Part shown: positions 42,157 through 53,972 of the stretch, piece by piece
How the letters are laid out: the number at the start of each line of letters is the position of its first letter
Position numbering within the stretch: the first letter of the stretch is position 1
Origin: Nemopilema nomurai
Taxonomy: Eukaryota; Cnidaria; Scyphozoa; Rhizostomeae; Rhizostomatidae
Length of the DNA: 64,000 nucleotides
Assembly: GCA_003864495.1 (NCBI GenBank)
Contig: ML133478.1
Coordinates: forward strand, 754,498 to 818,497
Direction of reading: 5' to 3'
Notes under the pieces: generated by a model
Seen by the model: only the letters and a program-made list of their open reading frames with translations
Databases searched by the model: none
Told to the model about the DNA's origin: nothing
Translations under genes and position numbers: made by a program

Positions 42157-43083
42157 TTGAAAGTATTGAAGGCCTCTCGTCACCTCCAATTTACGAATTT
42201 CAAAATTGATTCTGACTAGAAATGAGGTGGGATGCGTCCCCAAGTTTCCTCCGTGGCGCCGCTGGACTAAATGTACCATTTGGTTCTGCTAGTTTTGTCG
42301 ATATCTTTTTTAATCACTTATTCATTTTTCATTGTTCAAATGCGAGCAACGTTAAGCAATTTGAAAAGTTATATCCTGAGCACTTAACGGGAAATATGAA
42401 ACACATACCACATCTTATTGTCTGAAACTGAAAAAACTTCAGAATCCATGTACTTTTAGAAAATGCATTGCTTTGTTAACTAATCAATTAATTTGCTTTA
42501 GAAGCTAACAAGCTAAAGAACTGGCTTAATGACCTATCTATCAGAATAAAAGGTAAAGGCTTTGCTCATTTTTTTTATTCTCATAAAATTTACAATGACA
42601 ATCAATTAGAATACAAAAGCCTGGGGAGCATGGGAATGCATAACAACCCTAAGACTTACACTTAACATAGAGACACAAATGTAAAACCTCCTAAAAGGTG
42701 GGTTTTACAAACGTGAGTTCTTTGTTGGCAGAAATTCTCAAAAATACGGCAACGGCGGATAAGATCAAAATTTCTTTTTTATGGCAATGATACGACTACC
42801 GGCTAACAGCAAGTTCGACAAATAACGACACGGCTTCAACAGGCACGACAAAACTAGCGACAGAGCTCCTAGCAGTACGGGGGCCGGGGGGCCATGACCC
42901 CCGCACTTTTTTGTAAAACAATAGAGCTTCACTAAATATCTTTTGCTATGATTGTTAAAATCTTCCTTGGCCCCTCCACTTTCCAACCTGCATCGGAGCC
43001 CATGTAATACAAAAAACATCTTTACAGACGCTGATGCAATCACAGCGCAATGGTGCAATTGTCACGTGATACTGTCCGTAAAG
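42157..43083. other. intergenic DNA, nothing recognised
   Basis: Short open frames only. No protein family, RNA gene or clear repeat is visible. Confidence 0.4.
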
Positions 43084-43476
43084 CCTGGTTTCCATATAGT
43101 CACTGAAGTCGCTGGAGTCGCCAGGATCGCGCAAGAATGATTTCAGCGACCCCAGCGAGTCCAACAACAGTCTGTCTCCATTTGGTCGCTGAGAGTCGCT
43201 CGATTCCAGATCAACGCGGTCCAGAAATCTGGGCCTAGCAATTAGAATTGCGCGTGAGGATGCGCCACGCTTTCTAGCAGTCGCTGACGGCCGCTGCCAT
43301 GTTTTCCATTAAAATATTTCTTTGGGTGCACTCAACCGTGGCTCAACCGTGGGTCGCTGAGATAGTACTTCAGCGATCCCAGCGACTGGGTCGCCAGGGT
43401 TGTTGAGGGTCGCCAGCAAAATGAATCAGCTTGTCCTGGCGACTCCAGCGACTTCAGCGACTATATGGAAACCAGG
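43084..43476. mobile_element. MITE with long terminal inverted repeats
   Basis: A 393-bp element. Both ends begin cctggtttccatatagtc and continue through gctgaagtcgctggagtcgccagga with one mismatch over about 40 bases. Short gtcgct/agcgac words repeat inside both arms, so the single strand could form a long hairpin. It has no coding capacity. TAA occurs within a few bases of each end, which hints at a Harbinger-type target site, but the duplication is not exact. Confidence 0.85.
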
Positions 43477-43869
43477 ATTTAAGGGAACCCTGTGTCGTTA
43501 CACAAATATTACAATAATAAGCTCCAAAAGTGATTGGAGTGGTGTTCCGCATCGTTCCAATAGTGACAAATATGAGAATCGAAAGATTTTGACAGCCACG
43601 CCATTCTGTGGATGTAGAAAAGCAATTGAACTGCCACATTTACTTCAACAGGGTGTTTTCTATCACTAAAAAGAGCATTGTCCAAAACAATTTCTTGGGC
43701 CCCGTCCATGCGACCGCCCGCACCCGTGTTTGCATTTTGACTTCCCTGTTTAGCGTTAAAGGTAATTCCCCAGGATTTCCACTTAACTGGAATTCAACAA
43801 CTCTTTCGTGTGTTCTCATTCTGCGATTGCACTTTCGCAAGCGCCTAGCAGTTAACAAGTAAGCCAAAA

Positions 43870-46800
43870 ATGTCAGGCGAACGCCTAATCGAAGGATCGC
43901 TATTTATAGAAGTCCGGCAGTATTTGAAATGGCTACCGAAGGCATGGGAATTGATAACCGTGAGACTGTCTAATTGCGGAAGGGGCTTGCAAATCCACTA
44001 TTTTCACGGAGATGAAGAGACAGGTACATACAATACACTCGCTTTTTATCGTTAATAGTTTATAAGAAACGGTAGGCTCGATTTTTCGAAATGCACAAAA
44101 ACCCCTGCTCGAATTGAAAGAGCCAAGAAACTTTTTTAATTTGCAATTTTAAACTTCTGAATTGAAACTCGACACAGTCTTGGCATTGATTACCGCAACC
44201 GATTGCAACACTTGAATTGGTCATGTTGTCATGCAGTTGTGTGGGGCAAGATTGTTGGGAGTAACTATTGCAGCATCGTCTATCATTCATCGAATTAGCA
44301 CATTACATTAGTTTACCCACGAATGGAGCTTCTGATAGCAAAATGTCCAGAAAATTTAAGAAACTACCGATCAACGCTCGACCTTAGTTTCCTGTAGAAA
44401 CCTGTTATGCAATGAAATAATGCAGTGAAGATCTTCTCGTACAAAAAGTGATTTTCTTTAGCGATGACGTTATCTCTACAGACAATGAGCCAACTGCAGA
44501 CAATTTTATTTGTTGCCCTTTGAGCTACCTCATCCTTATCTTCTCCGCTTAGGAACCTCCAATTGCACACAGAAAGCAGTAATAATCGCATATAGAATAT
44601 GTTAACAGGGAAAATGTTCAGAGCAGTTCCAAGTAGGACATCCTTTGGGCGATCCTTTGTGGGTACTGCTAGCAATACAATCTGAATGGTCGCAATTTTT
44701 ATGAACGGGCGATGCAATCGAACTCCTTTGAATACTGTTCCAAAGCTGTTGCATTGATTCTAATTCTAGCCTTGACTAACGAGGCCTAAAATTGGCGCAG
44801 AGAAAATGAGGAAACATGCAATGCCACTCTTGTCTGTCGCCATTCAAGTCCACACAAAGTTTTTATGTCTTTTATTTTGTAATGAGCTTCAGTAAATTCC
44901 AATCATAGCCGCGGCTTTGATTATTTAGCACTCTGGGAAGACGGAGGCAAATTAACTCCATACTGAGCCAGAAAGTTGGAGACAGTAGCGGCTCGGGAAG
45001 CAGTGGCGGATCCAGACCGGGTTCCAAGGGTTCCGGAACCCTGTCAGATTTTCTTAAGAAAAAATTCCTTAGATTAGTTACCTAAAAAGACTCCATCACC
45101 GATTACCTTCGTGAAGGTTGTCGTGAAAGGTTGATTGCCTTTTACTGGTTCAATATGGATTCTAGGTTCCGTATTGGCTCTCCTTCGCAACGGATAGTTA
45201 AGTCTGCACTCAGGCAATATGGATTCCTTATACGGCAATATGTAGTCTCTAAATATGGTATTATAAAAGAAAGGAACCCTGTCGTAGCTATGGTGATCTT
45301 TTGTAACGTATTAGATTCCTTTAAAGAAAGGAACCCTGTCGTAGCCATGGCAGCTCATTGTACCATATTGTATTTTTAAAAGAAAGGAACCCTGTCGTAG
45401 CCATGGCAATTTATCGTAATAGATTGTTTCGGCCAAAAACAAAGGAACCCTCTTGGAACCCACTTTGGGTTTCCATTCCAAGGCTCTGACCGCTGACCAT
45501 GCGTGCTTCCGTGATCATAATGGCGACGTTAGAGCGTGACTACGAGGAGCTGCTTGCAGCACTTGTAGGTGAAGATTACCAAACTTTAGACAAAATGAAA
45601 AAGTCACATTAAAAGGTTATCGAAGTAAAGAACTTTGATATTTCAAAACTTCCCGAGGACTCGGTTTCCACAGGATTTGTGAACGAGGATATGAAATATT
45701 CAATGTTTTCTCTTGCTCAAAAGGAGAGCATAGTATTTGCGGCAAGGTTCGTTAAGATTTTTTTTTCTGACTATGAAGCCTTGCTAAATTTAACAAAGAC
45801 ACTCTCTTATAAAACTGTAAAAAACCCGAGACTGACAAAATGCACGATTAGGTCTATAACTATGTGCTGTCCTAAAAGTCACACTTTGGCAACTTCTAAA
45901 TGCAACACCTGTCTTTCCTCTTTACTTACATTTGTGTTGAATATTGTATGTTGTGTATATAAAATCATTGAAACGCTCATTCACACAATAGACGGTTACC
46001 AGCTCAGAATTCATTCATTGACCTGCCAGCCTGAAGTCACCCTGGATTTCAACAAGGTCAAGGAAGATGAGCCCTCCTCCTTGGCACCCCATGAGTATTA
46101 GTATTAATTCACACATAGTATGAGCTGAAGTAATTATTTTTGCACTCCATTCCATAGTTCCTGCATCCTTGGTGGTCTTTTCTCATCATCATATTACCAG
46201 GCATATGCATACAGCAAACAAAAGCTTTAGTGTTATGATAATTTGACTATCAGAGTGCAATAATTTTTCAATTTAGAACAACTGGTGATGGGAATTGTCT
46301 TTTTATGCTTGCTCTATTGCTTTATGTGGAAATGAAAGTCTCAGTTCATCTCTAAGAATTCTCACAGCCATTGAATTATTTGTTAATTCTGAATTTTATG
46401 CAAACCATCCTTGCACCTTGTCTTCATTCTGCTATTTCCACCAAAATCTATTCCCATTACCCTAAAGGCAACAATGCAACTAATCATTTTTAAACAGAGA
46501 AATATTGCCACAATTTGTTACAGATGTTATAGGTCAGCAATTGGTTCACATTCTTTGGACAAGGTGTGGCTATGTCAGCACAGCTTCACATTATACTTTT
46601 AATCCAAACCACTTTGTCCCAATCCTTTTATTGGTGAAGATTCTCAAGGCAAAACATGTAAATCCATGCTTCTGTATCAGCACCTAAATTTGTTCAAACA
46701 AAGTTGAATCTGCCTCCCAAAAGACTCTCTAAAGAAATCATCATCTCATTGGAAAAAAGTATTTCCAAGGGAGCAAAGCGAATACAAGAGTTTGATTGTA

Positions 46801-49326
46801 TCAGTGGTGACTCAGCAACCCCTGAAAAGAAACCTTGCTTCCTCTTTTTTTCTGGAAGTGTTAGTTCTTTTGATATCAATTGGCCACTTTGTCTTTTCTG
46901 GAAAACATCTACTAGATGATTCTGAGCTTGCAGATTTCTTAAAGGTTGGGTCCCTCCACAAGATTTTGAATTTCCTCTTAAACTGGAGTGTGGCAAATCA
47001 GAAAATTCCTACTCAGTTGGCTGAATGATTTTCCTTGGCTTGCTTATTCAAAATTTTCAAATGGGTGTTTTTGTGTTCCATGTTTATTCTTTGCAAAGAA
47101 AATTGGTCATTCTAAAGCAAGAATAAAGGAATTAAGAATAAAGGAATAGAGCAAGAAATTGATATTTGCTTTGTCAGTTATTACAGTGTTTTAAAGAACT
47201 GTTGCTGATCATTGATATTTGCCTTGCCTTGTCAATTATTACCCTGTTTTAAAGAGCTGTTGCTGCAACAAATAAACCCTGCAACAAAGAGTGGGTGGCA
47301 CTCCATGGGACCCTTGCTTTAAGCAGATAATACAAATGGTTGTTATTGTACCATTTGGGGAACAGGAAGCAAACATTTTAGAGTGTATTTCATCTATCTT
47401 TTCATTATACTTTGCTTTATATCTTAACATTTCATTCATCTTCTTTTCTCTCGACAAGCTCATTTCGCTGGTGAATATGGGCGTTGCCACTATCTCCCGC
47501 GATTTTAAGGGCGTGGTCTCTAAAAAATTTCCCGGGGCTACGCCCCCGCCCCCCCCCTTTGGAACCCACTCAAATTAATTCCTGTGTCCGCCACTGTCGG
47601 GAAGGACTCGTTCGAAACGCTTTTTTCTTAAAGTTGGTCGCTGTCGAAAACACATTTAGAAAATACCAACATTGAATAACAGAGCGAGTTAAGAATAAAT
47701 TTGATGCACTGGGCCTACATGCCTTGCGTTTATACGTAGATACTCTAATATTATTTCGTTAAAAAATATGTAAGTTAGTAGCCATTAAGTATTCCAGTCG
47801 CTCTTGTTGTCATGACTACAAATTGAAATCATGTCGCTCGAAGTTTACGTCCTGTGTTGTGGTGACGGTCGAGGACAAATCATGTGACGAGGGATACTCT
47901 TTTCAGTATTCGTGTATTGAAAATTACCCTGTGTTTCTATTGCCATTGTCACCTACCTTACATGAGCATAATTATACATGTCAATGGTTTCATCTCTTAC
48001 TCCTTTAAGGAACGATCTACTTGGAGGACTGTAGGTCCATTATAAAAAAGAGGAAATACGCTGGAAAGGAGAACGTAATAGCCTTGTCGACCAAAGATAA
48101 CCAAACATACCACATGTGTGCTAGGACCAAGGAGGAGATGGACCAATGGTATAAAACTATAGACAGAATACTGGCAAGTATTTTTTCCACAAAGTCACAC
48201 ATTGGCACAAGTAATTGATGTTATAAAAACAAAGCTATTCAGCCCCTTTTTAATGAATCAAGTCACTTTGTTGAATTGAAAAATTGTAATGAAGGTAATT
48301 ATAAACAGAAGAATTCATATATTAACTCAAGTTTCAATTTCCATTACAGAGTTGTAGCTACAAGGATGATAGAATAGAAAGGTGACCTATTTTCATTTAT
48401 AAAACAATAATTCAAATGTAATAATTCAACAGGTACAATTCTTATATAAATCCATATATGTTCAAAAAAGCAAAAGAAAAATGATACTCCTTCCTCAGTT
48501 GAGGCTCAAAAGGCCCCATCCTTTTTACAGCTCATGCTTTCAAAGAAGTAATAGAAATTGTGCAATCTGTTAAAAAAGAAACTTGATCATTTCAGCGAGC
48601 CCGCCGACAGAAAGGACACAGCTGAAAGCGGATATGCCTCCATTGCCTCGGGGGATGGCGGCGCGGCTGGCGGCGCGGCTGGCGGGCAAGGTAACGAAAC
48701 AAATGGAGCAAAGTTTTAAGATACAGTGAAGTGCAGCCTTAGAATTCTCAGTAATGCTGCATGGAATTATTTACTCTCAAGTTCCTAATTGAAGAGGGGG
48801 GTAAACTTTTCAGAAATTTCATGCAAAAAGTCATCCCCCTCCCGATTTAAAGGTTATTAAAAAAAAGCCAACCACCCTTCTTATTAGACCCTCCGAAATA
48901 GGAGTAATATATACGGAATGCTATTAAGCCAAGCTGCTCTTTCACTAACAATTCTTGGCATTGCTCCTACTTAGAACCACATTGATTAAATTAGCGACAA
49001 AACTGTACATTTTACCCCTCTAATTTAGTAGATAGTAAACATTTCAAGGTAGAGTTTCACAAATGCCTTTCGTGCTACATCTGACAGGGCATACCAAAAG
49101 AAACTTTAAAACATCTGTAAAGTCTCATCGTACTGAGTAAAGTAATAGGTTCTTTTGGCACTTTTCAGGAACGGAGAACTCGATTGAAGACCGTGGGGTA
49201 GAGCACTCATGGGAAACCTCATCGTCGAGTGACAGCAATACAGACGATGACCTACTCGAAGAAGACACCAGACCGGTGCAGGAGAGCGAACCACAAGAAA
49301 CTGAAAAGGGAAACGGAAAATTTTAA
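43870..49326 (+). CDS. small PH-domain protein (Dok/Gab-like PH, no PTB seen)
   Basis: Four exons: 43870-44023, 48010-48173, 48600-48690 and 49169-49326; 567 nt, 188 residues, in frame. Residues 1-106 form one pleckstrin-homology domain: EGSLFIEVRQYLKWLPKAWE opens it (Trp at the PH position), GTIYLEDC and NQTYHMCART are strands, and EEMDQWYKTIDRIL is the closing helix with its conserved Trp. The tail is Gly/Ala-rich, then Ser- and Asp/Glu-rich (SSSSDSNTDDDLLEED). PH domains bind phosphoinositides or proteins at membranes. The start EGxLF resembles Dok proteins, but no PTB domain follows. Exon 2 ends ctg|gcaagt, so a GC-AG intron is needed. Exon 3 keeps frame only with an acceptor at cgag|ccc four bases after a better-looking CAG, so this junction is uncertain. 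Confidence 0.75.
45001..47596 (+). mobile_element. hAT transposon relic with OTU-like and TTF zinc-finger remnants
   Basis: 2,596 bp bounded by CAGTGGCGGA and its inverse (tccgccactg), with flanking 8-bp duplications tcgggaag at 44993-45000 and 47597-47604. These are diagnostic of hAT insertion. Ends also share gggttcc in inverted form. Inside, plus strand and broken: an open frame 45679-46101; TTGDGNCLF with a frameshift to GNESLSSSLRILTAIEL near 46280-46430 (an OTU cysteine-protease signature); and DFPWLAYSKFSNGCFCVPCLFFAKK near 47025-47100, the TTF-type zinc finger found before the hAT transposase core. The catalytic and dimerisation regions are missing. It occupies intron 1 of the PH-domain gene. 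Confidence 0.93.
45269..45437 (+). repeat. three about 57-bp tandem units in the hAT element
   Basis: Units beginning gaaaggaaccctgtcgtagc at 45269, 45326 and 45382. The first 20 bases or so are nearly identical and the rest has diverged. The ggaaccctgtc word also appears near the element's left end, so this looks like a subterminal repeat array, possibly for transposase binding. Confidence 0.8.
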
Positions 49327-49401
49327 CCACGTTTGCTTGTATTTTGAAAACTCATCCCGATAAACTTGCAATTATGAATTATGGGTCGCGCAAGATAATC
49401 T

Positions 49402-49407
49402 AATAAA
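49402..49407 (+). promoter_or_regulatory. polyadenylation signal of the PH-domain gene
   Basis: AATAAA, 76 bases after the stop codon at 49324-49326 and followed by a T/G-rich stretch (ttttgggggg). A good candidate 3' end for this transcript. Confidence 0.55.
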
Positions 49408-49522
49408 ACTTTAATTTTGGGGGGGATAAGCTTAGTTCTGTTTAGAATGGAAGCTGAGAATTTAAGCTAAAAACATTCATTTAATGGAGAAAAAAACCTA
49501 GTAACTAGCTGTATTCTAGAAC

Positions 49523-50712
49523 CAGGGGCGGCTGGTACCGCTATTAGTGTTATTAGTTTAATAGCAGTTTTTTTCTGTGAAAGCTCTCATAATCCACTGG
49601 TAATATTTTTTGAAAACGAAACTAGCACTGCAAAACCCTCGGCGAAATCAGTTTATTTAAAAAGCGAACAATTTTCATGCAATTTTGCTCAGATATGGCC
49701 ATGGTGACGTGAGCGGAAGCCGGTAACCTTCAAATTGAGTTGTTCCTTTCAAGAGAAAGACTCCTACGCTTATTGTGACGCATTCATTTGACGGCCGTCG
49801 CAATTTTCTCAACCGCCTTTGTTTATGCCTCCTTGTGTGACGTAAATCGGCCAATCATGCTGTTGTGAAGGACCCAATGAATGCGGCCTTGCTATTAGCC
49901 GGGCAACTTCTAATAGCAAGATAGTTCGTTCGGGCAACTTCTAATAGTTCGTTCTTCAATTCTTGTGGCATATTGCATTTAAAATGAATCGTGTTGCCAT
50001 TTCTAGTTACGTTGGGGGGTGTAAACGACATATTAACAATTCTTTCTTCGTAACGACAATAAACACACCAACAGCGATTTCGTTTAAAAAACGATGGAAG
50101 GCCGTGTCCTAAAGTTTCTCTAAAAAACCGTTCATCAGATGCTGTTTATGAGGCTTTCTCTAGGATATGTGGAGACGAAGAGAAAAATACCTATTTTTGC
50201 TGGCCGTGTTTGGTGATGGGAGATCTTTCTAAAGTAAAATTTTAGAATATTCTATATTTTAGTTAATTTTAGTTTTATATTTAGTTTTTGTTTTATTCTC
50301 GAGCTTTCACTCTAGATTTATCGTAAAGTTAATTTTGCACTTAGGTCGAGTAGAATTATTTGATGCTTTGGTTTATTGAATTCACAATATGTAATTATCA
50401 GAAATTTATGTCCTTAAAATGCAAGCTTTCAACGTTCTTTGCTTGCCTATATGATTTTGCCTATATGAGGGCCGTTAATAGCAACAAACAGCGAGGCTAC
50501 GGCTTCGGACAGAGGGCTTTTCACTATAAACTGATGGTCTTTGTCTGCAAGCCGAAGGCCGTTGAAACCAAAGCCTACAGTCGTAACTGAAAAGACTTGC
50601 CGTAGAGGCATATCCACAAAAAGGGTGTGTCCATTTTTTGTTGTGATGGCCATACCCTTGACCCTCGTGACTTTCTCTAATAGCAGTTTGAAAACTCTCC
50701 CAGCCGCCCCTG
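49523..50712. mobile_element. non-autonomous hAT-like element
   Basis: 1,190 bp with perfect 13-base terminal inverted repeats caggggcggctgg. It is flanked by near-identical 8-mers (tctagaac left, tctagagc right), consistent with a hAT target duplication. Just inside each end there is gctattag or its inverse, and aacttctaatag/agttcgttc words are duplicated near 49900-49950. No transposase is seen, and its ends are not those of the 45001 element. Confidence 0.85.
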
Positions 50713-50854
50713 TCTAGAGCATTTGGAAGTTGTAATCATTTAAAATGTGTATATAGTTGTAAGTTTTTTCGACTAATCGATAAAACGTTATTGTGTTATA
50801 TTTTTGGCGAATATTGCAAAATAGAAAGTTTGAGCACGTAACAAGAATCCAAAA

Positions 50855-51043
50855 TTTCTTCTTCTCCAAGAATTCAGCTGCTTGAGTTTCGTGTTCATCG
50901 GATTTCGTCCAATTTTTGTTTGATTTTACAAAACAGTATTCCCTTCCCACTACCTTGATTGGCATATCTTGAGAAACGGCAAAGGTCGCAAATAAGGATA
51001 GAAAAAGACAGTCCGAAATAAATTTACAAAGGTTCCACAGCAT
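50855..51043 (-). other. possible signal-peptide exon (weak)
   Basis: The minus-strand frame begins MLWNLCKFISDCLFLSLFA and continues to a plausible cleavage after AVSQ, then a hydrophilic stretch with REYCFVKSNKNW. It looks like the first exon of a secreted protein. However, no convincing donor or partner exon was found and it abuts a Penelope tail, so it may be chance or transposon sequence. Confidence 0.2.
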
Positions 51044-51049
51044 GGCTTT

Positions 51050-51828
51050 AAAATCAGCGAGTCAGTTGGCGCTTGTCGTATTTATCAAAATCAAACCAAT
51101 ACAACAACGAATAAAATCTGGACAGCGAACTGACAAAATATGAACAGTTGTTTTGTGCTACAAAATTTGAAAATGGCTTTGAAAAAAGCAAACATTTTAC
51201 GTTATACTTAAAGCTTTTTCGTCTGACACTCCTCAGAGCATAAAACGTCAGAATAAGGTTCCGAAAAACACGATGGAAAATATATACCCAGTTGTGGATC
51301 GAAATAAGCCAATCAGAAAGACGCAAGCACAAGACCGGTATAGTTGACCAATCAGTGCCGCGAGCCTAAGGAAAAATATCACCAATGGAGTCCAAGAGAG
51401 AAAACGAACTCCTTCTGTTTACACAATGGCGGCTTTTTCGTCTTTATGTAGATCGACTCCAAAAATGCTAGATGGAAGGACGACCGGGCTCTGCCAATTA
51501 TACGAAACATGTCGTCATTATAGAGTTTTGCACAATCTGGGTTGTCCAAAAGATGTTGACCGATGGCAGAATCATTTGTTTTAACAGTGTTTCTAGACCT
51601 ACAAGAGCGAGGAGGCTGTTCTCTTTGAGGGGCAATTTTGTTTCTTATGTTGGAAGGAACATGCTGTTTTATCCTATCCCCCAATCTTTGGGTTGTGCGT
51701 CCTACGTAGCCAGAATCACACTGGCACGTAAATTCATAAATGACGGAACTTTTTTGGTTGGTAGCAGGGGCAGCTGGGAGCAAAATTTGATTGGTATTCA
51801 AGGTATCCATAACAGGCAGAAGCCACAC
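51050..51828 (-). mobile_element. Penelope-like element 3' fragment, minus copy
   Basis: The minus-strand frame 51828-51379 encodes the GIY-YIG endonuclease end of a Penelope-like retroelement: NQKSSVIYEFTCQCDSGYVG with RTTQRLGDRIKQHVP, SAIGQHLL and ARSSFHLAFLES, ending KEFVFSLGLHW. Downstream (about 51360-51050) lies the non-coding tail with a hammerhead motif. The coding part is nearly identical to the plus copy at 53330-53703. Cys/Tyr motifs of GIY-YIG are intact, but the reverse transcriptase is missing. Confidence 0.9.
51202..51243 (-). ncRNA. hammerhead ribozyme motif (type I), minus strand
   Basis: Read on the minus strand: stem I 5' ttatgct (51243-51237), core CTGAGGA (51236-51230), stem II gtgtcagac (51229-51221), GAA (51220-51218), stem III aaagcttt (51217-51210), A at the cleavage position (51209), stem I 3' agtataa (51208-51202). 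Stem I forms seven pairs including one G-U. The sequence differs from the 55168 copy in paired positions on both sides. Stem II is weak (two basal pairs). It lies in the tail of a Penelope-like element, where hammerheads are known to occur. Confidence 0.75.
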
Positions 51829-52379
51829 TCAAAATGCCACACCCTTTTGAAATTAGAAAGTGTTTTAATACTAGTTTACCAAGAAGTGTATATTATTTCA
51901 TCAACCCTTACTTTATTTTTCGGTCTACCTTTGGCCTACAAAATATAATCAAATCACTATCGAATCACAAATCACAAATCACATCATTATTAGAGATCCA
52001 GATACATTTCACATAGCTAAGTACGCTAATAAATTAAAACAATTACTTATATTTGAAATGTCCCCCATATAGGCACGGACAGAAGAAAAAAGTGTCTTTT
52101 CCAACTTTATTTACAGCCCCGCAAATCAATGAACCCCTCATACACAGTTTCACTTGTTCTACCGTGATAGTTAATTCCTGGACAGGGTCTTCCTTCTTTT
52201 TTAAGCGAAGTCGTTGTTCGTGTGTTAAAGTGCCTCTTTGTACTGACGGCAGTTCAAAAATTTTCGAAACACGCCAACGATGTTGAGTATCCAAAACGCG
52301 ATTCAGAGAAAAAGGACTTGCTCAAGGTATTCAGAGAAAAACTGAATATTTTCCCTTCGAGACCCTTTGTTCAGCACAG

Positions 52380-52806
52380 CTGGTTTCTCCTATCACTGAC
52401 GTCACTTTGGGTCACAAAAACAAAGTGAACATACTCAGGATTGCCACTGAATACCTCAGGAACCACCGCCTCCAAAAACAACCGGGGATTAACGATAGCC
52501 TTGCATGCATCATGGAGCGACCGTGTTACAAACATTGAGGTATTGGAGAGAGTGGGGCACTCGAAAACCCTGCTGGAAATATTCAAAAAGCACAAATACG
52601 GTACTTCGGCCACATAGCACGCCGAGACTCTTCCTCACTGGAAAAGCCGTAATGCTGGGTTTTGTTGAGGGCCAAAGAAGTAGAGGTAGACCGAAATACC
52701 GATGGACAGATAACATCAAGGCCCTGGTTGGTGCATCTCTCCGGGAGTGTATCGAACAGGCGCAAGACAGAAGATTGTGGTGTGGTATCATTCAGAATGA
52801 ACAATA
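52380..52806 (+). mobile_element. LINE ORF2 C-terminal fragment
   Basis: Plus strand: a stretch reading VTNIEVLERVG, then LLEIFKKHK with YFGHIARRD, and after a frameshift KAVMLGFVEGQRSRGRPKYR with DNIKALVGASLRECIEQAQDR to a stop at 52804-52806. RRxxYFGHI and GxRxRGRPxxRW are typical of the C-terminus of non-LTR retrotransposon ORF2 proteins. It is inserted between the two Penelope fragments. The 5' part, including RT, is absent. Confidence 0.85.
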
Positions 52807-52865
52807 AATGAACAAACTAAACTGGAGGGCTGGGTGTAGGCTATTAAGGTGTACGGTTACAGTTT

Positions 52866-53703
52866 ACGTTCGAAAAGAAAGAAAATGATTCCTTGCCATT
52901 TTTAGATGTTTTGGTCGAAAAGTCGAACACTGGATTTCTTACCAGTGTATATCGCAAGCCCACATTTACCGGTCAATGCATACGCTGGAATTCATTTTGC
53001 CCAAAACAACGCAAAGTCAACCTTGTCAAAACATTAGTACATAGGGCACTTATGATCTGCTCGAAATCTAAGCTGCACGCTGAACTGGAAAAACTCAAAA
53101 CGATCTTCCTGGACAACGGCTATCCAGAAGCCGTCCTTTTTTCTTATACTAAGAAGAAGATAGCAAGTTTTTGGGCTGCTCAAAAGTTTGGTCCGCAAAA
53201 GTGCCCAGTTTATTTGAAACTACCATGGATTGGTAACACTTCCTTGCGATTCGAGAGTCAGATTAGGCAAGCCATAACCAAATGTTTCTTTGCTGTCAAT
53301 CCTCGGATTGTTTACAGCACTAGGAAAGCCATTCCATCCATTCAAAAGGATTGCGTTCCTACCAACCAAAAAAGTTCCGTCATTTATGAATTTACGTGCC
53401 AGTGTGATTCTGGCTACGTAGGACGCACAACCCAAAGATTGGGGGATAGGATAAAACAGCATGTTCCTTCCAACATAAGAAACAAAATTGCCCCTCAAAG
53501 AGAACAGCCTCCTCGCTCTCGTAGGTCTAGAAACACTGTTAAAACAAGTGATTCTGCCATCGGTCAACATCTTTTGGACAACCCAGATTGTGCAAAACTC
53601 TATAATGACGACATGTTTCGGATAATTGGCAGAGCCCGGTCGTCCTTCCATCTAGCATTTTTGGAGTGGATCTACATAAAGACGAAAAAGCCGCCATTGT
53701 GTT
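52866..53703 (+). mobile_element. Penelope-like element fragment, plus copy (RT thumb plus GIY-YIG)
   Basis: One open frame of 270 codons from 52893, with clear homology starting slightly upstream (ENDSLPFLDVLVE). It begins with the C-terminal end of the reverse transcriptase (LPFLDVLVEK, VYRKPTFTGQ, RWNSFCPKQRK), then a linker with Lys-rich and Trp motifs, then the GIY-YIG domain (CQCDSGYVGRTTQRLGDRIK, GQHLLDNPDC, FHLAFLEWIYIKTKKP). It stops at KPPLC, just short of the tail seen in the minus copy. The catalytic RT palm is missing, so the copy is inactive, but the frame is unbroken, which suggests a recent insertion. Confidence 0.92.
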
Positions 53704-53972
53704 GACAAAATATGACATAAATTGCGGATCACAAATCATATAAAGAGACGAAATAAAGTGTACACGATTGAATGTTATTTCGATAAATCTGCATACACTT
53801 ATCTTCCTATAAAAGATTTCAAGTAAAAGGACAAAAAACCCTTTCTGCTTACATAGATTGGGATTTCCCAGCACAATGATGTCAGGAAGGGGCATGTAAT
53901 TCAAAAAGAAACCCTAAAACAAAAATAGCAAAGCACACTTTTATCCCAGAAACATGCCTACGAGAAATACAT